From Neoscytalidium dimidiatum (taxonomy: Eukaryota > Ascomycota > Dothideomycetes > Botryosphaeriales > Botryosphaeriaceae), in contig CM074703.1 in assembly GCA_037367355.1 (NCBI GenBank), forward strand, positions 1,054,001-1,118,000: DNA of 64,000 nt, given 5' to 3'. The translations under genes and the position numbers were made by a program. Under the pieces are notes generated by a model, which worked only from the letters and a program-made list of their open reading frames with translations, was not told where the DNA came from and ran no database searches. This document shows, in pieces, positions 9,559-19,924 of this stretch (within the stretch, counting starts at the first letter, position 1; each line of letters begins with the position of its first letter).

Positions 9559-11449
9559 ATGTTCCGCACTTTGGTGTCCGAGGAAGGCAGTACTGCTGCC
9601 CGTCTACACGCTGATAGGCTTAGGACGCTCCCTTCTCTGTGCGAGCTAAAGAGCCATAGGGCCTGCTTCTGCTGCTTAATGCGAATGCCTAAGAGGGCTC
9701 TTAGCTGCGGTCATTCTTTCTGCGATACCTGCGTACAAACTTTCGGAACGCCGTCGAGGTCCGAGAGATATACATTCTCGATAGAGTCTTGCTTTCTCTG
9801 TGGAGAATCCGATAGTAGCGCGGTTTTTAGCTCCGTGCCGCCTACGGCTGGCATCAGGATTCTCAGTCTTGACGGTGGTGGCGTCCGCGGGGTAATAGAG
9901 CTGGCTATCCTGAAAAGAGTTCACACGGAGTTTTCGCGCTTCCGTCTCCCTTTTGCAGATTATTTCGATTACGTCTGCGGTACCTCTGCCGGTGGGTCTT
10001 CCTTACACGGTCTCATTCGCTATCGAGGCTGAATTCAGCAGGTGGACTCATCGTCCTGGGTTTGTTCCTCATGCAATGGACCCCGGAGCAGTGCCTGGGC
10101 AAATTCGAGAAGCTCGCGGCCCAGACCTTCAGACGTCCTGATAGGCCCAGCTCCTTCTCACGGCTTCGACAGACCTTGCTGTCGTACGTGAAGGATTGCA
10201 AGTACGAATCAACTACAATCGAGGACACATTTCGCACTCTGGCCAAAAATGCTCCGAGCCAATTATTCAATCCGCTGAAGTCCGAGACAAAGGTAGCCGT
10301 GACCACCACGACTGCAAGGGAGGTTCTCCCGTGTCTATTTGCGAACTACAACGGACGCTGTAGGCCCCAGGGAATAGGCTACCAGATAGTTCGTGCGCAG
10401 AAGCCTCAAGATGACGTCCTTATTCACGAAGCGTAGGTTTTAATCATTCGCTTATTAAATCTGGCTGACGAATGAACTAATAAAGGGCTTCCTGTACATC
10501 GGCTGCACCTTGGTAATACGGCGATGCACTTGCAGAGACGCGGCTAATAGCGAGCAGGTTCTTCAAACCGAAGGTGCTCGAAAACCTGGGCACGTTTCAG
10601 GATGGCGGACTACAACATAACAATCCTCTCGGGATCGCCCTCTGCGAGTACCGGTATATCTGGCCGGAGAAAGGAGAGCCGGATTTCGCCTTATCAGTCG
10701 GATCCGGAACCAGCTTTAATGACGCGCGCGCAGTTTTCGAGCCCCAATCACCAGTCCAAGACGGGACACTTCGTCGCCTATTCCAATCCTTTATGCGGAG
10801 TACTGACGGCGAGAAGGCGTGGAGAGATTTTATCAATACGCTCCCGGAGGATCTCAGGCACCGGTATCACCGTTTGAATATTAACATAGAAGGACAAGAG
10901 CCGGACATTAACGACGTCTCTTCTATGGACCGCTTAAGACGTCAAGCTGAGCAGTACATTAGCTCCTCGCTTGTGATAAAGCCGGTAAGAGAAGCTATGT
11001 TTGCCTCAATCTTCTACTTCGAGCTGGAAGATGTCCCAGTATACCGTGACGGCTCTTACCAATGCACTGGGATAATATTTTGCCGAATGAATCTTTGTCG
11101 GGAAGCAAGAATGGCCTTGTATAAGGACCTAATGTCGCATTCGTCTTATTTCTTCATCGATGGCCAGCCCGTACCCTGTGTCGAAGCAATTCCCAGGGGA
11201 TTGCCGCTGTTCAGGAAGCGCATCGAGTTCAAAGCCTCTGGAATGGATCATCGAGTCTCAATCAAGGTCGGGAGCATGCAGACTTCACACTACATCAGCG
11301 GTTTGCCAAAGACGCTCAAGCAACTCGTTGCTTGCCAGAGACTAGATGCTCCGTTCGGAAGAATAAACCATCTAACTCTTGGGAGGCGTCTTCCTGCATT
11401 ACCGATAAAACGTGGGCGAGGGAGACCAAAGAGTGGTGAGTTTTTTTAG
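9559..11449 (+). CDS. Patatin-like phospholipase (PLP), zinc-binding plus patatin half
   Basis: Proposed exons are 9559-9991, 10042-10432, 10486-10512 (27 nt) and 10558-11449, giving an uninterrupted 580-aa frame. Residues about 35-95 hold Cys/His pairs (CFCCLM, SCGHSFCDTC, CFLCGE) resembling a RING-type zinc site. The patatin domain follows: oxyanion-hole DGGGVRG, nucleophile motif GTSAG (split by intron 1), the family block TSAAPWFFKP recovered only if the 27-nt exon is used, and the catalytic-dyad DGGLQHNNP. Patatins are serine lipid acyl hydrolases. The C-terminal 250 residues (IWPEKGEPDFALSVGSGT, DGEKAWRDF, LDAPFGRINH) match the fungal PLP layout. ATG 9559 is the first in-frame ATG; the ancestral start lies in the broken N-terminal half upstream. 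Whether a truncated protein is made is unknown. Confidence 0.75.
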
Positions 11450-11541
11450 TCCACAGTAATACCAAAAACTGTTATCCATTGCATCGATCCGTAACCAACC
11501 AAGCCTTCACGTTGAAATCTATGTCAGAACCAGTGTTGTGC

Positions 11542-11787
11542 CTAAGCAGACTCGAAAGGGCTGCATCCCCAGCCCTCGTAGCCGTCCAACCCCAGTTCTT
11601 TCATTATAGCGACCACCTTGTGCCATTCACCGTCCCGAAACTCATTGAATTCCTTGTCTTGGTGAAAGGCCGTATAAGCCACTATAGCGTCGAATGAATC
11701 ATCCTTCCGGTAGAATTCAGGGCGTATGCAGGGCTTGAAATGCATTCTGATTGCGTTGGGTTTCTCTCGAAAAGAAGCGGCCAACAT
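11542..11787 (-). CDS. Small hypothetical ORF (or 3' exon)
   Basis: An 81-codon frame starting with ATG has protein-like composition (FYRKDDSFDAIVAYTAFHQD, then EWHKVVAIMKELGLDGYEGW). A splice-acceptor-like TCACAG lies just upstream of its start, so it may be the last exon of the 11933-12805 gene, but no donor in a compatible phase was found. Family not recognised. Confidence 0.3.
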   Translation of the reverse strand: MLAASFREKPNAIRMHFKPCIRPEFYRKDDSFDAIVAYTAFHQDKEFNEFRDGEWHKVVAIMKELGLDGYEGWGCSPFESA

Positions 11788-11932
11788 GCCTGGCTGTGAC
11801 TACAACCGGATTAGGAAAATATTATCAAAGGATTTCGTGATAATCTTACATATATATGAAACAATAGTTCAGCGAAAGTCGTCTGGTATGATTTTTCGAG
11901 TTCGAATGTGACAGCGACCTGTAGACATGCTC

Positions 11933-12805
11933 TTATCTGCTCGAAGTTAATGCTTTATCACAGAGTAGTACATGGAACCGGAATACCAGGAGGTCTGCAG
12001 GCGCAAGGCCGGTTTTTGGAGAGAAAGCACTCTTCTCCCATACCACTTCTATGACATTACGCCTCACGCGCGCGCGTCTTGTCTCCTGGCCTCCGTCCCG
12101 ACTCGTCTCAAGAATCAAGAAACGTACGGCCAACGGAAGTCTGTCAAGTTGTCTCTTGACGGCCTCCACCCGATCGAGGTCAACCCCACACGTGTCGATA
12201 TCATTGGCCGATTCCAACCGCTCCTGAAGTGTCGGAAATGTGTCTGGAAATTTTTTGGTATGTCCTCTGATCAGTCCTGGGAGGAAGCCCGCGATGCGAG
12301 GCAGCTCTTTTGCGGCTGTTATCAGTTTTGCAAAGTCCATGTATACATCGAGGGCTTCGATAATGTTGATAGTATCCAGCACGTCCATGTAGACTCCCCC
12401 GCTATTTGCATTCATTTGAATGAGATTTTTCACCCTCAACGCTAATTTGAGCCCTTTATTATTGATCTCAGGGTGTTGGGCGGCATTGTAGAAGGCGGTA
12501 CTGATTCGTGCCGGAGCTCTCAATCGGTAAGGTTTGACTGTCAGGATCGTTTTGAGGCTTTCGATTGCCAGTTCCGTAGCTCTTTCATCCTTTTCAAGCG
12601 CAGAGAAAAGTTCCCGGTGGTTAGGCCCGTGCAGGTTGTCTAACGACGTCCAAGTGCTATTCGTTGCTTGGGTGAACTGTCGGCGTTGTTTATCCAGCTG
12701 GGTCTTTCTCACTTCGAGGGCCTTCACATGATTCCTAATGTCGCTGTCGTTTGAGAAGATAATCAGCGGAACACCAAAACCTATGGAAGTTCTTTCCATC
12801 GCCAT
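11933..12805 (-). CDS. Hypothetical helical protein
   Basis: Single 290-aa frame from ATG 12805. It is predicted soluble and largely helical, with a Lys/Gln-rich N-terminal stretch (KALEVRKTQLDKQRRQF) that could form a coiled coil. No signal peptide, membrane segment or recognised catalytic motif is visible. Codon use is balanced and the frame has no internal stop, unlike the RIP-damaged genes further left. It sits between the PLP and RING genes within the Starship. Function unknown. Translation could extend upstream through an intron (a GCTAAC branch-like site lies near 12822), but no donor in a workable phase was found. Confidence 0.55.
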   Translation of the reverse strand: MAMERTSIGFGVPLIIFSNDSDIRNHVKALEVRKTQLDKQRRQFTQATNSTWTSLDNLHGPNHRELFSALEKDERATELAIESLKTILTVKPYRLRAPARISTAFYNAAQHPEINNKGLKLALRVKNLIQMNANSGGVYMDVLDTINIIEALDVYMDFAKLITAAKELPRIAGFLPGLIRGHTKKFPDTFPTLQERLESANDIDTCGVDLDRVEAVKRQLDRLPLAVRFLILETSRDGGQETRRARVRRNVIEVVWEKSAFSPKTGLAPADLLVFRFHVLLCDKALTSSR

Positions 12806-13344
12806 TCTGTTCAGATTGTGTTAGCTGGGTGTGTGGCACGATAAAGGCGCTTCCACGACATTTATATGCCTCGACAGCCTGTCCAGTTCGACTATGCTGC
12901 CGCGTGCGCGCTACAGCCCTCCCCATCTCCACAAAAATTTCGGACATAGTACTGTCACAAGCGCTTCTCCGTCTTGAATCACCTTGTTGAAGCCAACGCA
13001 TCAATGCATATGCCGTAGCTTATGGGCCGGGCATAGAGCCTTGGCTTCATCTCCAGGTATGGCCATTTCTTGGCTGTAGCCTCAACGGCGGTATCTCAAT
13101 CGGTTTCACAGGCAAAACTTGCAGCTCAGAACTTCAATTTGTAGCGCTTAGTACCAAAAAAAAAAAGAGAAAAAGCTTTAAATGCTTAGCTCAGCCTGCA
13201 GGCATAATGTGCTACACCGCCCCGGCAGCGGGGGACCAGCAACCCTCCAGACAAGCCTCCTCTCCCTCCCTCAAAGGAAAAATCATCTCACAGTCTCGCC
13301 GCCTCCTAGTATATGAACGGAAGCGGAAACGCTCTATTCTCTCC

Positions 13345-14495
13345 CTAGTCTCTGATATGCCCACCCTCTCCAGTGCTCAGATTCTCCCTCGTATGAGAAC
13401 TTTCCCCCGCCAGCAACTTAGGCGGGAATGCATTTGTGCGCGATAGGCTCAGAGAGAGCAGTGGTAAGCGGTCTATAAAGCCCAAAGGTCCATAATTTTC
13501 AAACGATTCACGAATTGGCGCCAGAGTTTCCTGATAGACCGGGTTGCTATCAGGGTACTCTACCTCCCAGTCGTTCAGCGGCTCCGCGAAGACTACTTTG
13601 AAGAGGACGTGATGCAACAAAGACGTTATCTGGCTCCTCCCAGCGGCCTATACAGAGTTTCTGTGAGAAATGGACAAAGAAACGCAGGAATACAGAGAGA
13701 AATCAAATGCTTACGGCGCAAACGAGAACCCAAAACTTCCTGCGGGCAGCTGATCCGTTCACTTGTTCCGCAGCAATGTGCGCTAGCTCAAAGTGCGAAC
13801 GAATGAAGGCTCTAAAGCCCGATAGGTCTTTCCCGAGTGCGAATGCTACCATGTACTTGATATCGATGTTTTTGAAGGCATTCACGGATGCTTCCACGAC
13901 GGTGTCGACGAGGTTGAACAACTGATCCATCTTCTTCGGCACTGGATAATATGGATGGATTGCAGGAGGCCATCGCACATCGAGGTTCTCATGCGCTCCG
14001 GGCGCATCTGTGAGGACCTTCCACAGCCTGTTGAAGTCTGGTCCACATTTGGGACAAGCTGCGCGTCCTGTAGGCGTCAGGGATCATTCTGTGCCATCCT
14101 CGGTTCTGCTTACCTCCACAGCTGTGGCAGAGCTCATGCTGACACGGGAACGAGACCGACGTCTGCAGCCAAATTTGCTTTTTGCAATACTGACAGCGGC
14201 ACGGGTAGGCGGCCCACCGATTGGGCCCGACTTCGTCGATGTATCCGACCTGCCGGCAGTCCTTGTCGTCCCACGACCTTGCCTTGATCCGTTCTCGGAG
14301 GAGTTCACGGACTGGCAAGCCTGCTCGGGCCAGTCTTTGGATCACAGTGGCATCACCGAAACGTACAAGATCTTCCAAAGTGGCGTTGGAGTTGCTGGAG
14401 AGATTGGAAGGCATGACTATGGGGAGAGAAAGAACGCATGTCGGCGACAGATTGAGGACCCCATGGACGCTTAAGAGCTCTTGTAGATTATGCAC
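13345..14495 (-). CDS. RING-finger-type zinc protein
   Basis: Three exons, 14495-14114, 14067-13715 and 13647-13345, join in frame to about 345 aa. The introns are 46 and 67 nt, with GTAAGC donors; the first shows a CTGAC branch-like site. A likelier start is the ATG at 14414 (MPSNLSSNSNATLEDLVRFG). The zinc site is created across intron 1: CRCQYC, then FPCQHELCHSCGG joined to RAACPKCGPDF, giving the C-x2-C ... H-x3-C-x2-C ... C-x2-C spacing of a RING-like domain. RING domains usually recruit E2 ubiquitin-conjugating enzymes; that activity is inferred. The C-terminal 200 residues (ALGKDLSGFRAFIRSHFELA, then DWEVEYPDSNPVYQETLAPI) are not recognised. The reading frame is intact. Confidence 0.6.
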
Positions 14496-15276
14496 TGGAT
14501 GGGCAAAGAGAGGGATCTGGTGAGATCAAAGGCGTGTAATAAAGGTACTTCCTTTCCTCTCTAACCGAGGTGAGTATGCAAGCCTTGTGGTTGACCACCA
14601 CCTTTTGCACCCGCTCGGCCCGCCTCGCAAGTGCAACGCATGTCGGGGTTTCGCGGCATTGAGCCCTGACGCCACCGCCGATCGGGCTTCTCAACCATTT
14701 TGACCGCTGGGTGTCGCTACAGTGGAGTCTCGTGCCGACGCTATCCATCGTGAGGTAGAGGGAGTTTGGGCCAAGTTGGAGCCGTGCAGCTTGGTCCCGG
14801 CGGGTCGGGGGGACGTGCCGCACATTTGGCGACAAGTGAGAGGCCAGTGTCCTTGATTGGAGCCCCCACGGGCTGCTGAAGCTATTCCATATTGAGTAAA
14901 CGAAGGGGCAAACTGTCTTTTCCTCGCCTAAAGCATCTAGGTCCGGTTCTGGGCTTGCAGGCGCATCACGCTCCTGGCATCACGCTCCTGCACATCGCAG
15001 CACATTCCCCAGGTCAGACAAAGGTCCAGCTCGAATCTCTCTACACCTTTCCAACTGCTCTCACCTTCCAACTGCTCTCACCTTTACGACGCAGATGTCT
15101 ACTGATCCTCCAAACCGCCCAGCCATAGTGGCTGCACTGTCAACCTTGAGCAACGCCCGGAACGAGGACTTGCTGTGTCATGTCGGGGACATAAACCGTC
15201 TTTATTTGAGGGTAAAGCTTTCAGGGCTAAGTCAACACCAACACTCTCCTGACAACTCACACTCTGAACGCTACAC

Positions 15277-16670
15277 ATGAGCATCTACGTGCGTCGACCT
15301 AACCTCAAAACACTGCAGCTGAAACCCGTTGGATCCGCAAGATCTCCAAGTTCCGACGGATCCACTGATCGCCTCGGGTGCTCAAGTGGCTGTGGGTCGA
15401 GTGAACGACGCACGGGATGCGACCGAGTCAAGCGACCGAAACAAGGCAAAAAAGCTGGATTCTTGGTCACCGTGGACACACTGCTCAAGTCTGTGAAAAA
15501 CAATGAGCCTCAAATTCGCAATCTGCTTGAAAAAACGGGCAGTGAGATGATACACGAGGGCCACACGAATGAAGACGTACGTATAAGCGACATTCAAGCT
15601 GGTGAAGGGCCTTCTGTTGCGGCCAAATTCCGGAGGATCTTGGCCTCGCGAAGCCTGGTAATGGAGTTCGAGCAGTGGAAAACCTCGACACAAAGGGCGA
15701 CACTCAAATCATTCTCCAACCACATTAGCGTGGCGTACGAAATTCACAAGCGCAAATTCCATCGTGCGCGGCAAATCATTGAATATGAACAGAAAGCCAC
15801 GCCCGCGATCTCTATTGTTTTTGTTTTCAGCTGGTCGCACGCAGTAAGCAATAAAAACATCATAGGTTTCATCGATCGGCTGAAGAAAGAGAATGAGGAG
15901 CTATACGGTTTTCTCGAGGAGAAAGCCGAGTGGCTCGACAGATGCCAAAGCTTATACAACGGTACGTTGGGCCTAGGGTTTTGTTGTGTATGGAAGCTCA
16001 TCATAGTAGACCGATGCGTATCAATAAACAAGGCAAGAGCGCCAACGCCAACGTTCATACTATATCAGCCGCAGAACGATGTTCAGGCACAGGGTCATGG
16101 CGGTGGCAAGCGGAAGTCACTACCGACACAGAGTCGAGAAAGCCGTAAGAGTCGCAGACGAGTAACCGAGGGCCAAGTCATACAACTCGGTACCGAAAAC
16201 GAAGCGCGGTCTCAAACAGCTCAAGGTTTGCGGACAATACCTCCTCTAGTTTTAGCGGATTGCTAACCTTATTCAAAGGCACGGGAGCTGTTTCGATGCC
16301 GGTAGCTCGCGATATTAATGATGAGCAGGCGAATGCGCCGCAGGACGCCCCTCGATCGGCCGATCAAAGTCGTCAGAGCAGAGACTTGGTAATAAGCGGC
16401 GAGGTCCTTCAGGCGCAATACGATTTCCCAATCATGCCGGCATCAGAAGGGACCCGCTGTGACGCGACACAGCTGGTCGCTGAGCAGTCGGGCAACCGAT
16501 ACCTCCCAGTCCAATACGGCCTCGTGCACCAGCAGGCACAGGACATGGGCTATCGCCGGATAATCGAGCCCGATGGTCAATACATGGCACCTTCCAGCCA
16601 ATATATTGTGGACATGCAGCGTCCTCTGTTACAACAGAACAGTATCTGGTGGGACGAAAGCTTCTACTAG
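15277..16670 (+). CDS. Hypothetical coiled-coil protein
   Basis: From ATG 15277 an open frame runs to 16225. A clear intron follows (16226-16278, GTTTGC donor, GCTAAC branch site, CAAAG acceptor), then a second exon to 16670, ending IWWDESFY. There is a basic N-terminus (RRTGCDRVKRPKQGKKAGF), a helical middle with a short coiled coil (GFIDRLKKENEELYGFLEEK), and a basic, nuclear-targeting-like tract (GGGKRKSLPTQSRESRKSRR). The stretch 15790-16075 contains acceptor-like pyrimidine runs and may hide one or two further introns that I could not place. No domain recognised; a nuclear role is only suggested by the basic tracts. Confidence 0.5.
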
Positions 16671-16693
16671 TAACATGCACTGGTATGTATACA

Positions 16694-17138
16694 CTAGTTT
16701 TTCGCCTCCAACAGAAGAGCGTCCAAAGGCGAGACGACACTCACACTGGTCGTGCTGTAGATAACCTGCCCAACTTCAAGCCGGATATCTGATATGGAAG
16801 AAACACCGGGCTCGACTTTTAGGGGGACAAAATAAGTAGGCGTTGCGGTTGAGTATGTTATATTGGTTTGGAATCGAACGAGGCCAAGACGTTTCCCTTC
16901 AAAAACCTATTGCGGCTTAGCCGTCATTATTCCCTATGGGGAGTTTGCAACATACTTTGTGATGCTCGCCTAGCTTTGATATCCGTTGTCGCACCGCATC
17001 GTCAACTTTTGCGAATTTGGTGCCCTCAGTGCCACCATCAGCCCACTTTTCCTCCAAATAATCCGCTAATTCCGATAAGACTGTTGCTGCATCGGGTGTA
17101 AGATCCTGCCGCTGCAGGTACGGCTGAGTGTTGGACAT
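16694..17138 (-). CDS. Small two-exon hypothetical protein
   Basis: ATG 17138 opens an exon to 16956 (MSNTQPYLQRQDLTPDAATV, then LADYLEEKWADGGTEGTKF). A GTATGT donor, GGCTAAGCC branch region and CAATAG acceptor remove 49 nt. The second exon, 16906-16694, continues in frame (RLGLVRFQTNITYSTATPTY, then VSVVSPLDALLLEAKN) to TAG. Total is 131 aa. The join is phase-exact and both exons have protein-like composition, which supports a real gene. No signal peptide or known domain. Confidence 0.5.
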
Positions 17139-18155
17139 GGGGTGGGCTGTCGTGCCGATTACCTCTGCGTTGGCCTGGTGAGGACTCGAAACACACATGG
17201 CGGGGTTGGAACGAAACGCACGCGGGGCAGACGAGTTCGGAGGGTGGGAAATTCCGGGCCCGTGTCGGCGAAACCAGTTTTTGCTTGGCTTTCCACCCGC
17301 CAAAACCACCTCCAAGTCCGGTGCTTAATGCATATCGAGATGCAACATCAAAGCTCCAGCCATCGCCACCTGCGTGATATCTCATGCAAGTTACGGCCAC
17401 GTCAAGGAGAGCACCTGGGGCGCGTTGAGGGAAGGCCAAGCCCGAGTTGGGACATGAAAATCCAACGACAGATGCACGCCCACATGAGCAGGCTGCGCCG
17501 CTTCTTATATCGGTATCACGCCTTCACCGGTGATGCATCAGGCCTTGGATGGCGGCTGTTGCCTGAGGGTGATGCAAGGCTGATTGGCTAAGCAACGTGT
17601 GACAGGGCATAGTGTGACACCCCGTCCTTTTACATTCGGGTCATGGAGCACTAAAATCCGCGTCAATAAGCAGAACGGGAGAGCCCGGTATCGGGAGGCA
17701 AGGCTGGTCAATGGTAATTTTAATTATAACTCTTGGTGAATCAGTGCATAACCGAACACGCAGAGAGATGCCCTGATTCGTTCTGGCCTTTTGAAAGTCT
17801 CAGTATCGAAGGTAAGGGAAGTTCCGTGCCCCCGCTGCGGTTGGTGGCAGATGCTGAATTACTCTAGAGGGATGGTCGAAATCCAATATTAGCGCTGAAG
17901 AAGGTGCACCGCCGCTACTGGACGCCCCGTAGAGACTCTAAGTTTCTGACACCGACGAATTTTACAGTATATCTGGCAAATTGGCGAACAACCTTCTGGC
18001 ATGAACTTGATGTATAGAGGACGTGTAGTAAGAAATATAGTGTAAGATAGTCCCTCCGGCACTACATGTAAACGAGCATAAGCGCTAAAAAGAAGCATCG
18101 TTCTACTCTCAGACACTCGAGCCGTTCCTTAAAAAAAAAAAAAAAAACCCCTGTA
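17139..18155. other. Intergenic
   Basis: No convincing gene. A poly-A run of about 17 nt lies near 18131-18147, just beyond the 3' end of the pseudokinase gene on the minus strand. Confidence 0.4.
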
Positions 18156-19769
18156 TTACCCTTCATACTGTGCATCGTTCAGCCAGTCCTCGATTTCCTG
18201 ATTGAACCAGCTGTCTTCGTACCGTTGAGCGTGGACGCGGAAGTGTACTCCTGTCAGTCTCTTCAGCTCTTGCAATGGCTCGTAGGACCACCAGCCGTCA
18301 GCTAGATCGTTACGGATTACAAGCCCGACAAACTTCAACAAGTCGCATCGTCTTCGGAGCTCTCTTATCCCCTCAAGCTGGCCGACGCGCGCAGCCCGAC
18401 TCATAGATAGGCAGAGGATTATGGTAAGCTGCCTGAGCTGCCTCCCGAAACCGAGCCCTAGGAACTCCTCGATCCACATGGCCTCCAGGACGATGTTGTT
18501 CCGCTCGACGAGCAGCGAGAGTGATTCCTGTCGGACCTGGCGGTTGGTCCCGAACAACCCATAACCATCTACCGGGTGCCGCGGCGAGTTCGCGTGCCGT
18601 ACTGTGCGCAAGAATCTACCGTAGGACCACTGGATGTGCTCCTCATACACTAGCAGGTAGTCATAAATCCTATTCCTCAGCTCCGCGGGCAGGTCGAGAA
18701 AGGTCTTCGCGCTTGTTGTGATGGTGTAGTTTGTATCGATCTTAAGGAATTTGCGGATTTCTGCGAGCGCGCACGTATCCGCCCGTTTGTCCACTTTCCA
18801 GGTCCACATCCTGCTGGGAAAGTCCGCGCGATTGTGCCCGCCATGCATCACATATGTTCCCAAATGGAGCGTTCGCAAGTATGCATCTCCCCTTGCGCTG
18901 ATGAGGATGTTTTCGGTAACACTGGAGGAACTTCGCGACCCCAACCAGTCCGCGTTGGCGTTATGGAGAATCTCGACCGAAGAATGGATCTGGGTAGACC
19001 ATATCCTTCTCTGCTGGACCGAGACGCGGTCGATGTTTACCTGCGCCAAGGTCGGGTTCGCCTTGCTGGGTTCGATCCAGTCGTAGAGTACTCCTTGCAC
19101 CAAGTCGCCCGCTCGGACAAGGGCTCTAACGAATGGGGCACGGATCCGGAGAGAGTCGAAAGAAAAGGTTATCCTCTCCCATTCCTGCAGCATCTTAAAG
19201 AAGTTCAGGTCCCCGGGTGCCAGAAATCGTCCGTCGGGTACGTAACAACCAAAACATTCGCCGTTCAATGCAACTTGGTAATGGACGCACGAGATCTGCT
19301 CCAGCACCTCGACGGCGTTCCAGTTGTAGGATGGGAGCCTCCAGCTCCTGTACTCAAGCCCTTCGAAGAGGTCTCCAGTGATCCTTTCCCCGCAGATCGG
19401 CCGTCCGAACGAAAGTCTTCCCTCGATTTTATCGCACGGGATGGTCCAGGAATGGAGAAAAGACATTAAGCTTCTCTCATCATTGCAAAAAGCCTCGATC
19501 CTGCGGCGTGCTCGGCTTGCGAGGAACCTGGCGAGTTCCTTGTGGACCTCGTAAACGTAAGGGCCTGGAGGGACATTTTCAAGTGTCGTCGCAGCAGTGG
19601 GGAATAAGAAGCCGCGGCAGCGGATTTGGAAGACTCTGCCACCGCGAACAAAGCCGACCAGAAGCTCGTCCGGTTCTTTGTAGTACTCCATATCTGTAAT
19701 CTCGAGTTGTTCGGGGTATGTGAACATCCACCCGTTACTGGGTTCTGCCATGAGATATTCGCTCGACAT
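18156..19769 (-). CDS. Pseudokinase-like domain fused to an F-box-like domain
   Basis: A single 537-aa frame; ATG 19769 (MSSEYLMAEPSNG) is the first ATG of the open frame. Residues about 30-310 read like a degenerate protein-kinase fold. VLYDWIEPS resembles a hinge region, followed by an alpha-E-like helix and ENILISARGDAYLRTLHLG (about 286-304). The last lies where catalytic kinases have D/N-NxLxD and DFG, but here the HRD and DFG aspartates are missing. Residues about 356-375 (FLDLPAELRNRIYDYLL) are a typical fungal F-box-like/2EXR motif, which recruits Skp1 in SCF ubiquitin ligases. The remaining 160 residues form a helical region common in such proteins. The frame is intact although neighbouring genes are not. 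A 38-bp palindrome lies about 120 bp upstream of the start. Kinase likeness is by eye. Confidence 0.6.
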   Translation of the reverse strand: MSSEYLMAEPSNGWMFTYPEQLEITDMEYYKEPDELLVGFVRGGRVFQIRCRGFLFPTAATTLENVPPGPYVYEVHKELARFLASRARRRIEAFCNDERSLMSFLHSWTIPCDKIEGRLSFGRPICGERITGDLFEGLEYRSWRLPSYNWNAVEVLEQISCVHYQVALNGECFGCYVPDGRFLAPGDLNFFKMLQEWERITFSFDSLRIRAPFVRALVRAGDLVQGVLYDWIEPSKANPTLAQVNIDRVSVQQRRIWSTQIHSSVEILHNANADWLGSRSSSSVTENILISARGDAYLRTLHLGTYVMHGGHNRADFPSRMWTWKVDKRADTCALAEIRKFLKIDTNYTITTSAKTFLDLPAELRNRIYDYLLVYEEHIQWSYGRFLRTVRHANSPRHPVDGYGLFGTNRQVRQESLSLLVERNNIVLEAMWIEEFLGLGFGRQLRQLTIILCLSMSRAARVGQLEGIRELRRRCDLLKFVGLVIRNDLADGWWSYEPLQELKRLTGVHFRVHAQRYEDSWFNQEIEDWLNDAQYEG

Positions 19770-19886
19770 AGTGTTTGAGGAAGGTTGTGGTGGTCGACTG
19801 TCATACTCTGGTGGTCTGGATATTTCAGAATAAATACATGTGCCGAAAGCGGCAGCGATGGTGTGTCGACAGTTGACGCTGATCAC

Positions 19887-19924
19887 CAGACAGGGATAGA
19901 TGATCGATCATCTATCCCTGTCTG
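19887..19924. repeat. 38-bp perfect palindrome
   Basis: The half-site CAGACAGGGATAGATGATC is followed immediately by its exact reverse complement, with no spacer. The centre contains the 16-bp AGATGATCGATCATCT seen twice at 1074-1123. It lies upstream of the minus-strand pseudokinase gene and could act as an operator or cruciform, or be a solo remnant of a small palindromic element. Confidence 0.85.
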
